Source of the DNA: a virus
DNA length: 21,480 bases
IMG/VR virus record: IMGVR_UViG_3300044638_005192
Span: 1-21,480 of that record
Strand: one strand, 5' to 3'
The position numbers and the translations under genes were made by a program. Shown here in pieces: positions 12,609 through 20,392 of this stretch; position 1 is the stretch's first letter; every line of letters starts with the position of its first letter. The notes beneath the pieces were generated by a model that was given only the letters and a program-made list of their open reading frames with translations, searched no databases and was not told the origin of the DNA.

Positions 12609-13927
12609 AGCTTGATTACGAGCCAAGGCGGGCGTTCATGCCGTTCCATGAGAGGACGGAACGCTGGGCCTGCCTAGTGGCCCACAGGCGCGCAGGTAAG
12701 ACAGTCGCAGCTGTGAACGAGCTAATTCGTGCTGCCGCTGTCTGTGCGTCTGCTATGCCCCTATTCGCATACATAGCACCATACCGCAGTCAGGCCAAGT
12801 CCGTAGCGTGGGAATACCTCAAGCATTACGCACGACCAATACTTGCATCAGTCAATGAGTCCGACCTTTATGTAGACCTAGTCAATGGCGCTAGGATAAG
12901 GCTATTTGGGGCCGATAACGCTGATGCCATGAGAGGTTTGGGATTTGATGGGCTGTTCCTAGATGAGTACGCTGATTTCAAGCCTAGCGTCTGGGGATCA
13001 ATTCTGCGTCCAGCACTCAGTGACAAGCAAGGCTGGTGCGTCTTTAGCGGTACTCCGAAGGGTAAGAATCAGTTTTGGGACATCTACAGCACAGCTCAGA
13101 GAATACCTAGCGAGTGGTTCTGCTTGGAGCTACCTGCATCGGTCAGCAAGCTATTGCCAGAGGGTGAGCTGTCGGCTGCTAAAGCTCAACTATCACCTGA
13201 CCAGTATATGCAGGAGTACGAATGCTCATTCGAGGCCGCTATCCTTGGCGCGTACTACGGTACAGAGATGCGTGAGGCTACAGAGCAAGGGCGCGTCACC
13301 AAAGTCAATTACGACAATAACGTGCCTGTCCATACTGCATTCGATCTTGGTTATAGAGATGATACGGCAGTCTGGTTTTATCAAGTAATTCGCGATGAAG
13401 TACATATAATTGATTATTACGCCGTTTCTGGTGCTAATATTGATGAAATTGCTGCAAATATCCTGTCAAGGCCGTATAATTTCGGTAAGCACTATTTACC
13501 TCATGATGCTAGAGCTAAGACTCTGGCGGCTGCTGGTAAGTCAGTAATTGAGCAATTAGCGGTACATTTTGGCATCAATAGCCTAGCTATCGTGCCAGAT
13601 CTGTCAGTGCAAGACGGTATACAGGCTGTTCGTAAAGTCTTGCCGCAGTGCTGGTTTGATGCAGACAAGTGCAGTGAAGGTATCGAGGCTTTACGTCAGT
13701 ACCAACGAGAGTATGATGAGGACAAGAAGGCGTTTCGGCAGACACCAAGACATGACTGGTGTTCTCATCCGGCAGACGCTTTCCGAATGTTATCAATAGC
13801 ATGGCGGTCAGAGCCAAGAGTCAGACAACCTGATACGGCTAAACCGCTGATGGTAGGAGAGCAAAACACAGCAACTTTGAACGATGTGTGGGCGCAAGCA
13901 AATCAACCTAAGAGAGGCAGAATATGA
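12590..13927 (+). CDS. Terminase large subunit (packaging ATPase/nuclease)
   Basis: 445 residues from a GTG at 12590; starting at the next ATG (12638) would cut into the conserved PFHERTERWACLV region. ATPase motifs: Walker A HRRAGKT (32-38), Walker B GLFLDE (121-126), and coupling motif SGTP (153-156). The RNase H-like nuclease domain shows D252 in FDLGYRDD, D306 in LPHDAR, and D396 in HPADAFR. The protein pumps DNA into the prohead and cuts concatemers. It overlaps the small subunit upstream and the next gene downstream (ATGA). GC content drops from about 13320 onward compared with the ATPase half, which may reflect mosaic recombination between the domains. Confidence 0.93.
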   Translation: METNEIELDYEPRRAFMPFHERTERWACLVAHRRAGKTVAAVNELIRAAAVCASAMPLFAYIAPYRSQAKSVAWEYLKHYARPILASVNESDLYVDLVNGARIRLFGADNADAMRGLGFDGLFLDEYADFKPSVWGSILRPALSDKQGWCVFSGTPKGKNQFWDIYSTAQRIPSEWFCLELPASVSKLLPEGELSAAKAQLSPDQYMQEYECSFEAAILGAYYGTEMREATEQGRVTKVNYDNNVPVHTAFDLGYRDDTAVWFYQVIRDEVHIIDYYAVSGANIDEIAANILSRPYNFGKHYLPHDARAKTLAAAGKSVIEQLAVHFGINSLAIVPDLSVQDGIQAVRKVLPQCWFDADKCSEGIEALRQYQREYDEDKKAFRQTPRHDWCSHPADAFRMLSIAWRSEPRVRQPDTAKPLMVGEQNTATLNDVWAQANQPKRGRI

Positions 13928-14244
13928 GCATACAATCACCATTTAGATACCAATCCGAACACGTTGCAGCAAGTCAAACAGCACAAGTTCTAGGCGGCAC
14001 AGGCGCAATCGGTGACTACATCCACAGACTAATATGTACAGTCACCACCGCTGCTACAGGCAATGTAGTTCTGGTAGACGGAACAGGCGTAGGCATATTG
14101 ACCCATACAGTGCTACCTGCATCATGCGGCACAGGTATCAATGTCTACAATATCGAGATCAACGCTGCATCTACTACTGGTGCATGGAAAGTAACGACAG
14201 GAGCAGGTGTTGAGGTTATGGCTGTAGGCATATTCTCAGCATAA
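13924..14244 (+). CDS. 106-aa Gly/Thr/Ala-rich protein, possibly virion-associated
   Basis: 106 residues, starting in the terminase stop (ATGA) and ending one base into the next start. The composition is rich in Gly, Thr, Ala and Val with few charges: VLGGTGAIGDYIHRL, TVTTAATGNVVLVDGTGVG, INVYNIEINAASTTGAW, AGVEVMAVGIFSA. This alternation suggests an all-beta fold of the kind seen in small capsid decoration or fibre domains. No family is recognised by eye. Its position between terminase and portal supports a structural role, but this is an inference. Confidence 0.6.
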   Translation: MSIQSPFRYQSEHVAASQTAQVLGGTGAIGDYIHRLICTVTTAATGNVVLVDGTGVGILTHTVLPASCGTGINVYNIEINAASTTGAWKVTTGAGVEVMAVGIFSA

Positions 14245-14510
14245 TGCCTAGTCCTAAACAACTAGCTGCTGGACTACAGACCTATACGCCAAAGCGTACT
14301 TTGTTGAGTGAGACGGTCAATGGCGTTGAGATTACGCCACAGCAGTCTGCTGCTCTATCTGCAACTAACCCTGCATACCAAGCAATGGACGCATACGGTG
14401 AACAGGCTAAAGCTAGATTAATTGGCGCACCAGCAGTAGACCCGTCACTGGACACCTTCGCAGAACAAGCTAGAGCTAGAATGATGGCTAGAAAAAATGC
14501 CCTCCGCTAA
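14244..14510 (+). CDS. 88-aa protein with internal repeat, unknown function
   Basis: 88 residues. It starts MPSPKQLAAGL, close to the MPSAKELAKAL start of the next, much larger protein. The second half contains an imperfect repeat, YGEQAKARLIG and FAEQARARMMA, about 23 residues apart, predicted to be amphipathic helices. It overlaps the next gene by 14 nt. No family recognised. The shared N-terminus with the large downstream protein hints at a common signal such as virion packaging, but that is speculative. Confidence 0.6.
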   Translation: MPSPKQLAAGLQTYTPKRTLLSETVNGVEITPQQSAALSATNPAYQAMDAYGEQAKARLIGAPAVDPSLDTFAEQARARMMARKNALR

Positions 14511-16197
14511 AGAACTAGCCAAAGCCCTAGCGTATCGGGGCGAGATTAGGAACACGCCACAGAATAGTTTTCTAGGTGGTGTAGCTAACTTTCTTGCTCC
14601 AGTATCAGAGTTTCTTGATCGGGACAAGTTACCTGAGAGCATACCTTTTCTTGGAGGTATGAGTTTAGCTGACCTAGGGGTGAAGGGAACTGAAAGTCTT
14701 GTAAGGGACATGAGCTACGGCACACCGCCCATCAGAGGTGCATCACTACAGACCGCTAAGGTAGACCCCAGACTATTTGACCTTGCTAGTGTGTCTGGTG
14801 CAATGATGCCTGTCGGCAAGGCGTTAGGTAAGGCTGCTGCAATGAAAGCTGCTGAACATATACAAGACCGCACTGGATTTGCAAGGCTTATGCCTGATAC
14901 AAGAATGGGGGTAGTTCCAGAGGGCAAATCTTTCCCATCACAAATGTCAGAGTATGTGCCGGGCGTTAAATCTGGTGATGAAATGCTTGTAACTCATAAT
15001 CTAACCGCTGAAAAACTGTATGGCGCTGACAGATTAGGTGGTATGCCAGTTCCATCATTGGGAATAAGTAAATTATCTAGTCCATTAGAAGGATTTGGTG
15101 ATATTACTTTTGTTGGCGGCAGAGAAATGGCAGTGCCTTCTAAAGTAAATCCGGTGTACAAGTCAGACGCATACACAAAACGCAGGCCAGAAATACAGCG
15201 CGGTATGGATAATAAGTCTAGTGCAAACCTTACAAATATGTTTGGAGATTTGCCTAGACAGTTGCCTGTAAGGGGTGAGACTGAGTTAGAAAAGCTAATA
15301 GGTAATTTTGGCGATGCTCCAAACAACAAATTATTGCAAGCAAAGTTCTTGCAAGAAAAGGGTATTTTGCCAAACCCTGAAGATTATGCAGACAAATGGC
15401 AGTTTAATGAGCAGATATACAAACTACGTCAAGCTAATCAAAATGAGTATGACTCATGGGTTGATTCGTTTATGCAATCTTTGCCTGAAAGCGGTGTAAA
15501 GGTTAAAAATGAGATATTTAAGGGATATACACCTTCTGGAAACAGAAGATATGTTGAAGCTAATTTAGAAAACATAGTGAAAGATATGAAGGGTGGCCCT
15601 AACACTGAAGGTTGGAATTATGGTGTAGGCAATCTAAGGGCAGTAGCTACTCCTAAGTTTAAGAAGTTTGACGAGATTACTAAGGGCAGAGATAGGCTTA
15701 TATCAAATGATGAATTTACAAATATAAAACAACCGTCCGATGAAATGTATAGCTCCATATCAGGAAAGCTGCGTAACTTAGATAAAAACTATTCTCCTGA
15801 CGATGCTATGTTGGAGGTAGCGGAAACTGGAAACATCAATGCGCTAGACAGAATCTATAAAAATATACCTACTGAACTAAAAGCTGAATTATCTTCTTAT
15901 ATTGGTGGATTGAAGCAAATGCCAACTAATTACTTTGAAGTAAAGCCGCAAAGATCGGTAGGCATTGGCGAGTTTAAAGGAGCATTAGTTCCTAGTGACT
16001 TACCTAACAAAGCAAGGCAGATCATTGATAATGCTGGGATTAAGGATGTATACACTTATGCTAATGAAGCAGAGCGTAAAAATCTCCTTAAAAAGTTTGG
16101 CAAAGATATGTTCTCTGTTATGCCAGCCATTCCCGCTGGCTCAATGTTAGACCCTCAAGCAATAGCTGAAGCACTTAGACAACAGGACAGAAAATGA
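14497..16197 (+). CDS. Large polyvalent-protein-like phage protein
   Basis: 566 residues. N-terminal MPSAKELAKAL, then a Gly/Ala-rich, partly hydrophobic region (about 25-120), then a segment at about 160-230 reading EMLVTHNLTAEKLYGADRLG, PVPSLGISK, EGFGDITFVGG and DAYTKRRPE. This resembles domains found in phage large polyvalent proteins, multi-domain proteins thought to be injected with the DNA. The rest (about 240-566) is charged, helical and unrecognised. From about 14950 to 16130 the gene is visibly more AT-rich than the portal gene, suggesting separate ancestry. Its location between terminase and portal is uncommon. It could be an internal virion protein or host-takeover effector. Confidence 0.65.
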   Translation: MPSAKELAKALAYRGEIRNTPQNSFLGGVANFLAPVSEFLDRDKLPESIPFLGGMSLADLGVKGTESLVRDMSYGTPPIRGASLQTAKVDPRLFDLASVSGAMMPVGKALGKAAAMKAAEHIQDRTGFARLMPDTRMGVVPEGKSFPSQMSEYVPGVKSGDEMLVTHNLTAEKLYGADRLGGMPVPSLGISKLSSPLEGFGDITFVGGREMAVPSKVNPVYKSDAYTKRRPEIQRGMDNKSSANLTNMFGDLPRQLPVRGETELEKLIGNFGDAPNNKLLQAKFLQEKGILPNPEDYADKWQFNEQIYKLRQANQNEYDSWVDSFMQSLPESGVKVKNEIFKGYTPSGNRRYVEANLENIVKDMKGGPNTEGWNYGVGNLRAVATPKFKKFDEITKGRDRLISNDEFTNIKQPSDEMYSSISGKLRNLDKNYSPDDAMLEVAETGNINALDRIYKNIPTELKAELSSYIGGLKQMPTNYFEVKPQRSVGIGEFKGALVPSDLPNKARQIIDNAGIKDVYTYANEAERKNLLKKFGKDMFSVMPAIPAGSMLDPQAIAEALRQQDRK

Positions 16198-18284
16198 CCG
16201 AAACTCCAATTGAGAAATATCTGAACGTAATCGGTAGCTATGACAACGAGTTCAAGAAGTGGGAGGCTCGTTCTGCAAAGATCGTTAAACGCTACAGAGA
16301 TGACAACCGCAGCCAGAACAGTAACGAGACGGCAAAGTTTAATATTCTCTGGTCAAACGTACAGACTCTAGTCCCAGCAGTCTATTCTAAGCTGCCTATG
16401 GCTGACGTATCGAGAAGGTTTGGAGACAATGACCAAGTAGGCCGCGTAGCATCACAGATCATTCAGAGAGCGATTGACTACGAGATTGAGCATTATCCAG
16501 ACTTCCGGGCAACTATGAAGAATGCGGTGCAGGATCGCTTTCTTGGCGGTCGTGGTGTTGCATGGGTACGGTACGAGCCACATCTAATTGAGCGTGATAT
16601 GCCAGAAGATGGGCTACAGGTTACTGAGGACGCTGATGAAAAGGATGTAACGAAAGGTGACACCCCAGAAACCTATGAAGAGATCGAGTACGAGTGCGCT
16701 CCAACTGACTACGTTCACTGGAAGGACTTTGGTCACTCAGTAGCGAGGACATGGGAAGAGGTCACGGTAGTATGGCGCTGGGCTTACATGACGCGAGAGG
16801 CGCTTATAGAGCGTTTTGGTGAGGAGTCTGCAAAGAAGATACCTTTAGACAGCGGCCCACAGACACTAACTTCCTATGGTCAGTCTAGCAAAGAGCATAC
16901 TAGAGCAAAGATATGTGAGCTATGGGATAAGGAAAGCGGCAAGGTCTACTGGTTTAGTAAGACCAGCAACTACATCATAGACGAGCGTGATGACCCCATC
17001 GAGGTAGAAGGCTTTTTCCCTTGTGGCAAGCCTTTGTACGCTACTTTAACCTCTGACTCACTCGTTCCTGTACCTGATTTTGTGCTGTATCAGGATCAAG
17101 CTACAGAGCTGGACATTCTGAGCGACAGAATTGACGGTCTGGTCAAGGCTCTAAGAGTGCGGGGAGTATATGACGCAAGCCAGCCAACGCTACAACGTCT
17201 ACTGACAGAGGGAGACAATAATACGCTGATACCTGTCGATAAGTGGATGGCATTCAGTGAAAAGGGTGGGCTGAAGGGTAGTATCGACATCCTACCGCTA
17301 GATGTCATAGCTGCTACGCTCATCAACTGCTACCGGGCAAGAGAGGACATAAAGAGCCAGATTTACGAGATAACGGGCATATCTGACATTATCAGGGGTC
17401 AGACCAGTGCAAGTGAGACTGCAACTGCACAACAGATCAAGGGCCAGTATGCCGGGCTTAGACTAAGAGCAATGCAGGAAGAGGTAGCACTGTTTGCGTC
17501 TAGCCTGATTAAGCTCAAGGCGCAGATCATGTGTACCAAGTTCCAGCCGCAGACTCTATTGCAGTACGCTTCTGCACAGCAGATGTCTGATGCAGATCAG
17601 CAGTTGATACCACAGGCGATAGAGCTTCTTAAAGACTCGCCACTAGCTAACTTTAGAATAGATGTCGAGGCTGACAGTCTGGTGCAGTTGGATGAAGATC
17701 AGAACAAGCGTAATCGTATGGAGTTCCTACAGGCGTTCGGCGGCTTCTTAGGCCAAGCCTTACCTGTGGGCCGCGAGTCACCTGAGATGATACCAATGCT
17801 GGTAGAGGTGATGAAGTTCGGTATCGGAGCGTTTAAGCAAGCAGAGCCTATCGAGGGTACTCTGGATGCCGCACTGGAACAGATGAAGGCAGCATCACAG
17901 CAGCCTAAACAGCCGCAGCCTGACCCTGAGCAAATGAAGATGCAAGCGCAGCAACAGTCTGAACAGATGAAGATGCAAGCAGACGCACAGGCCGCTCAGA
18001 TGAAGGCTCAGATTGACGTACAGGCTCAACAGGCACGAGTACAGGCTGATATGCAGATCGAGCAGATGAAGCTACAGGCAGACGCACAGCTAGAGCAGAT
18101 GCGCCAGCAGATGAAGATGCAGGAGCTACAATACCTAGATCAGTTTAATCGCTACAAAGCACAACTAGACTCATCTACTCGCATCATGGTCGCAGAGATA
18201 GGCGCAAAGGCACAGGTAGACAAGGTGCGTGAGGCAGAAGAGGCCGCTAATACTGAAGTAGCTATTGTTCTGGGGCAAGCATGA
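16194..18284 (+). CDS. Portal protein
   Basis: 696 residues, ATG at 16194 overlapping the previous stop. The size and features match podovirus-type portals: an N-terminal helical region with NILWSNVQTLVPAVYSKLP (about 45-65), VQDRFLGGRGVAWVRYEP (about 110-127), a central core with DFVLYQDQATELDILSDRIDGL, and YEITGISDIIRGQTSASETATAQQIKG near 390-418. From about residue 560 to 645 it carries a Gln/Met-rich coiled coil with repeated EQMKMQA-like units, probably a barrel or crown extension. The ring serves as the DNA channel and motor docking site at one vertex. It is followed directly (ATGA) by a small conserved gene. Confidence 0.9.
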   Translation: MTETPIEKYLNVIGSYDNEFKKWEARSAKIVKRYRDDNRSQNSNETAKFNILWSNVQTLVPAVYSKLPMADVSRRFGDNDQVGRVASQIIQRAIDYEIEHYPDFRATMKNAVQDRFLGGRGVAWVRYEPHLIERDMPEDGLQVTEDADEKDVTKGDTPETYEEIEYECAPTDYVHWKDFGHSVARTWEEVTVVWRWAYMTREALIERFGEESAKKIPLDSGPQTLTSYGQSSKEHTRAKICELWDKESGKVYWFSKTSNYIIDERDDPIEVEGFFPCGKPLYATLTSDSLVPVPDFVLYQDQATELDILSDRIDGLVKALRVRGVYDASQPTLQRLLTEGDNNTLIPVDKWMAFSEKGGLKGSIDILPLDVIAATLINCYRAREDIKSQIYEITGISDIIRGQTSASETATAQQIKGQYAGLRLRAMQEEVALFASSLIKLKAQIMCTKFQPQTLLQYASAQQMSDADQQLIPQAIELLKDSPLANFRIDVEADSLVQLDEDQNKRNRMEFLQAFGGFLGQALPVGRESPEMIPMLVEVMKFGIGAFKQAEPIEGTLDAALEQMKAASQQPKQPQPDPEQMKMQAQQQSEQMKMQADAQAAQMKAQIDVQAQQARVQADMQIEQMKLQADAQLEQMRQQMKMQELQYLDQFNRYKAQLDSSTRIMVAEIGAKAQVDKVREAEEAANTEVAIVLGQA

Positions 18285-18622
18285 GACAGTCTTGGGTATA
18301 TATAGACGGGGAAGCTGTAGAGGTAGGCGCAGAGCAATATGATGCTAAGGTCTACATCATGCCTGACATAGCTCCTTACAAGTCTATGGCTGATGGCACA
18401 ATGATTACTGGCAGGGCTATGCACCGTGAGCATCTAAGGAAGCATAACTGCTTTGAAGTCGGTAACGAGACTATGACAAGCCGCGCACCTGTCGTAAAAG
18501 ATACACGCAGAGAAGTATTAAGCGCACAATTAGCAAATATGTCGCATTCCCAAGCTAACAAGCTAATGGATCGGATGCGAGATAACCAAAGGTTTACCAA
18601 TAACCCCCACAGGGAGAAATAA
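18281..18622 (+). CDS. Conserved small phage protein between portal and scaffold
   Basis: 113 residues, ATG overlapping the portal TGA. It reads WVYIDGEAVEV ... VYIMPDIAPYKSMADGTMITGRAMHREHLRKHNCFEVGNE, then a basic helical C-terminus (VLSAQLANMSHSQANKLMDRMRDNQRF). The 'MPDIxPYKSMxxGxxIxGRxxHREHLxxH' pattern recurs in short proteins encoded between portal and scaffold/capsid genes of podovirus-like phages. No function is established. The His residues might bind metal, though no full site is obvious. A head-assembly accessory role is inferred from position. Confidence 0.65.
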   Translation: MRQSWVYIDGEAVEVGAEQYDAKVYIMPDIAPYKSMADGTMITGRAMHREHLRKHNCFEVGNETMTSRAPVVKDTRREVLSAQLANMSHSQANKLMDRMRDNQRFTNNPHREK

Positions 18623-19588
18623 ATGGATATGCCAGAGTCAGTACCCGATACAAACGTAATAGACAGGAAAGAACTACTAGCACAACAGTTTGATGAATTA
18701 GAGACAGAGCCAAAGGCTGAGAGAGTACGCAGTGCTGATGGCAAGTACGCACCAACGATACCTGTAGAAGCTCCAGAAGTAGTAGAAGAGCCTCCAGTAT
18801 GGCAAAGGGCGCCAGCATCATGGAAGAAAGACTACCATGAGGAGTGGGCAGCAGCATCGCCAAAACTACAAGAATACGCATGGCAGCGTGAAGAGCAGAT
18901 GCGGGCTGGTGTCGAGCCGCTTATAAGTAAGGCTCAGTACGCTGATGAGATGGAACGGGTGGTACAGCCGTATCTCAATACGATAAACGGTCTAGGGATT
19001 AAGCCTAGTGAAGCCATTAGCGGTCTGCTACAGGCTGATAACATCTTACGCAACGGTTCACCACAGGAAAAGGAATACTACTTTGCTCAGTTGAGAGAGC
19101 AGTACGGCATGGGTGCTGCAAATCAGGATGGTGTGCAACAAGCGCCACAGCATGATATAGTATACGGACTACGCAACGAGTTAAACTCAGTGCGCGGCGA
19201 GATGCAGCAATGGAAGCAAGAGAAGGAAGCTGAATCTAGCAAGATTATGAACGGCGAAATAGACTCATTCTCACAAAAGAAAGAGTATTTCGAGGAGCTT
19301 CGACCAGCAATGATCCAACTGCTACAAGGCGGTATGGCTAATACGCTGGATGAGGCTTACGACAAGGCATTACGCCTAGACGCTGACTTATACGATAGAC
19401 AAACACAAGCCCAACAGGCTAGTGCAAACGTCCAGAAGATAGGTCTGGTAGACAAAGCGGCGAAAGCTGCTAAGGCGGCAGCGGTTAGCGTTAAAAGCTC
19501 CACACCCGGAGTAGCGACAACGACCAAAGCGCAAGATAGGCGCTCAATGTTAGTGGAACAATTCGCTAACCTAGATGAGCGTTTTTGA
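18623..19588 (+). CDS. Scaffolding-like head assembly protein
   Basis: 321 residues, with AGGGAG 7-8 nt before the ATG at 18623. The protein is acidic at the N-terminus, then predominantly helical and Gln/Glu-rich with coiled-coil character (LRNELNSVRGEMQQWKQEKE). It ends in an Ala/Lys-rich stretch (KAAKAAKAAAVSVKSS) and a basic/acidic tail (RRSMLVEQFANLDERF). This composition and the position immediately upstream of the major capsid gene are typical of scaffolding proteins that guide prohead assembly and then leave. No protease motif is seen. The motif QQFDEL near residue 25 is loosely mirrored by EQFANLDE at the C-terminus. Confidence 0.78.
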   Translation: MDMPESVPDTNVIDRKELLAQQFDELETEPKAERVRSADGKYAPTIPVEAPEVVEEPPVWQRAPASWKKDYHEEWAAASPKLQEYAWQREEQMRAGVEPLISKAQYADEMERVVQPYLNTINGLGIKPSEAISGLLQADNILRNGSPQEKEYYFAQLREQYGMGAANQDGVQQAPQHDIVYGLRNELNSVRGEMQQWKQEKEAESSKIMNGEIDSFSQKKEYFEELRPAMIQLLQGGMANTLDEAYDKALRLDADLYDRQTQAQQASANVQKIGLVDKAAKAAKAAAVSVKSSTPGVATTTKAQDRRSMLVEQFANLDERF

Positions 19589-19611
19589 TAACCTAAACTG
19601 AGGAGTAAATT

Positions 19612-19692
19612 ATGGCCTTCGCCAATAGTTCAGTTTCAGACATCATTGCGACTAACATTCAAAGTCGTACGGGTGAACTAGCTGACAACGTT
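19612..19692 (+). CDS. Major capsid protein, exon 1 (codons 1-27)
   Basis: ATG at 19612 follows AGGAG (19601-19605) at good spacing. It encodes 27 residues, MAFANSSVSDIIATNIQSRT then GELADNV. The frame then hits TAA at once (19693-19695). The N-terminus matches the known start of a capsid protein family in which LADNV is followed directly by TNNNALL. Here that continuation is found 700 nt downstream at 20393. The phase is clean: exon 1 ends on a complete GTT codon. Without splicing only this 27-residue peptide would be made. Confidence 0.88.
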
Positions 19693-20392
19693 TAACTTAT
19701 AGACGTTATAAAACTCCGTGAATTCGGTGAAAAGCTGAGATGCCAACACCGAGCCAAGACGCACAGGATACCCAATGGGTGCGTAAGGTGTAACGACTAG
19801 GACAAAGCGGAAGCAGAGTCCCACGAGCGCGGAGCGTAAGTATCAACCACAGAGGAGTATTCCAAATGGTGACAGTGTACGGTTTAGAGGATGCAAGCAC
19901 TGGGGCAGCGTATGTAGGCTGCACAGCGGGCAAGATAGGTAAGAGGATGCGAGAGCATAGGAGTCTACTAAAAGCCGGTAAGCATAGCTCTAAGAGGTTG
20001 CAAGAAGCGTGGAACGATCACGCTGGTGAGTTTCAGATGAAGGTACTTGAGACAATGCCAGCAGAAGTATCAGTGATTGAGAAGCGTGAGCGCGAGTTGT
20101 CTTGGATGAAGCACTATAGAGGTAGTAATTTGTTACTAAACGAGAATGAGTATTCGTTTAGACCGCCTCCAAACGCTCCTGCAATGGCAGCAAAGTCTAG
20201 GGTAGCTAATGGCTACAGACCGAGCGCAGAAAGCAACCTAAAGCGTAGATTGGCGCAGATTGGTAGGCCGAAAGGTCACGGTGCTAAGATTAGCGCTACC
20301 AAGAAAGCGATAAAACTTGCGATGAGATAGTCTGCTCTGCATATAAATGGAATATGCAGGTTCGGGATAAAGAGCCTGAACATAACACAAGG
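19693..20392 (+). ncRNA. Group I intron in the major capsid gene
   Basis: 700 nt. P1: exon end AACGTT (19687-19692) pairs with the guide GACGTT (19702-19707), giving five Watson-Crick pairs and the diagnostic U-G pair at the splice site. P3-like: ACACC (19746-19750) with GGTGT (19787-19791). Enclosed stem: CGCAC (19760-19764) with GTGCG (19779-19783). P7-like: GACT (19795-19798) with AGTC (19817-19820). The 3' end has two hairpins, 20337-20344/20352-20359 (8 bp) and 20360-20366/20375-20381 (7 bp with one G-U), and the last base is G. The homing endonuclease gene sits between core and 3' hairpins. A P10 pairing with exon 2 is not obvious. Precise subgroup cannot be assigned by eye. Confidence 0.88.
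19866..20330 (+). CDS. GIY-YIG homing endonuclease (intron-encoded)
   Basis: 154 residues, ATG at 19866 with GAGGAG (19852-19857) 8 nt upstream. The GIY-YIG module is visible: VYG (4-6) and AYVG (15-18) as the two signature strands, catalytic Arg27 in KRMREH with H31, and a metal-binding Glu in KRERELSWMKHY (probably E77). The C-terminal part (about 100-154) is highly basic (LKRRLAQIGRPKGHGAKI), as expected for a DNA-recognition region. The gene is free-standing and not in frame with exon 1. It should cut intronless capsid alleles near the V27/T28 codon junction and promote copying of the intron. All catalytic motif residues appear intact, so it may be active. Confidence 0.87.
   Translation: MVTVYGLEDASTGAAYVGCTAGKIGKRMREHRSLLKAGKHSSKRLQEAWNDHAGEFQMKVLETMPAEVSVIEKRERELSWMKHYRGSNLLLNENEYSFRPPPNAPAMAAKSRVANGYRPSAESNLKRRLAQIGRPKGHGAKISATKKAIKLAMR

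Noticed and set aside
19693-19860. Frameshift or sequencing error disrupting the capsid gene
   Set aside because: The interruption is 700 nt with intact P1, P3-like and P7-like pairings, a terminal G and an intact endonuclease gene, so an intron explains it better.
20354-20392. ATG at 20354 as the start of the major capsid protein
   Set aside because: It lies in the final intron hairpins, has no ribosome site, and adds 13 residues unlike the coat family; the true N-terminus is exon 1 at 19612.
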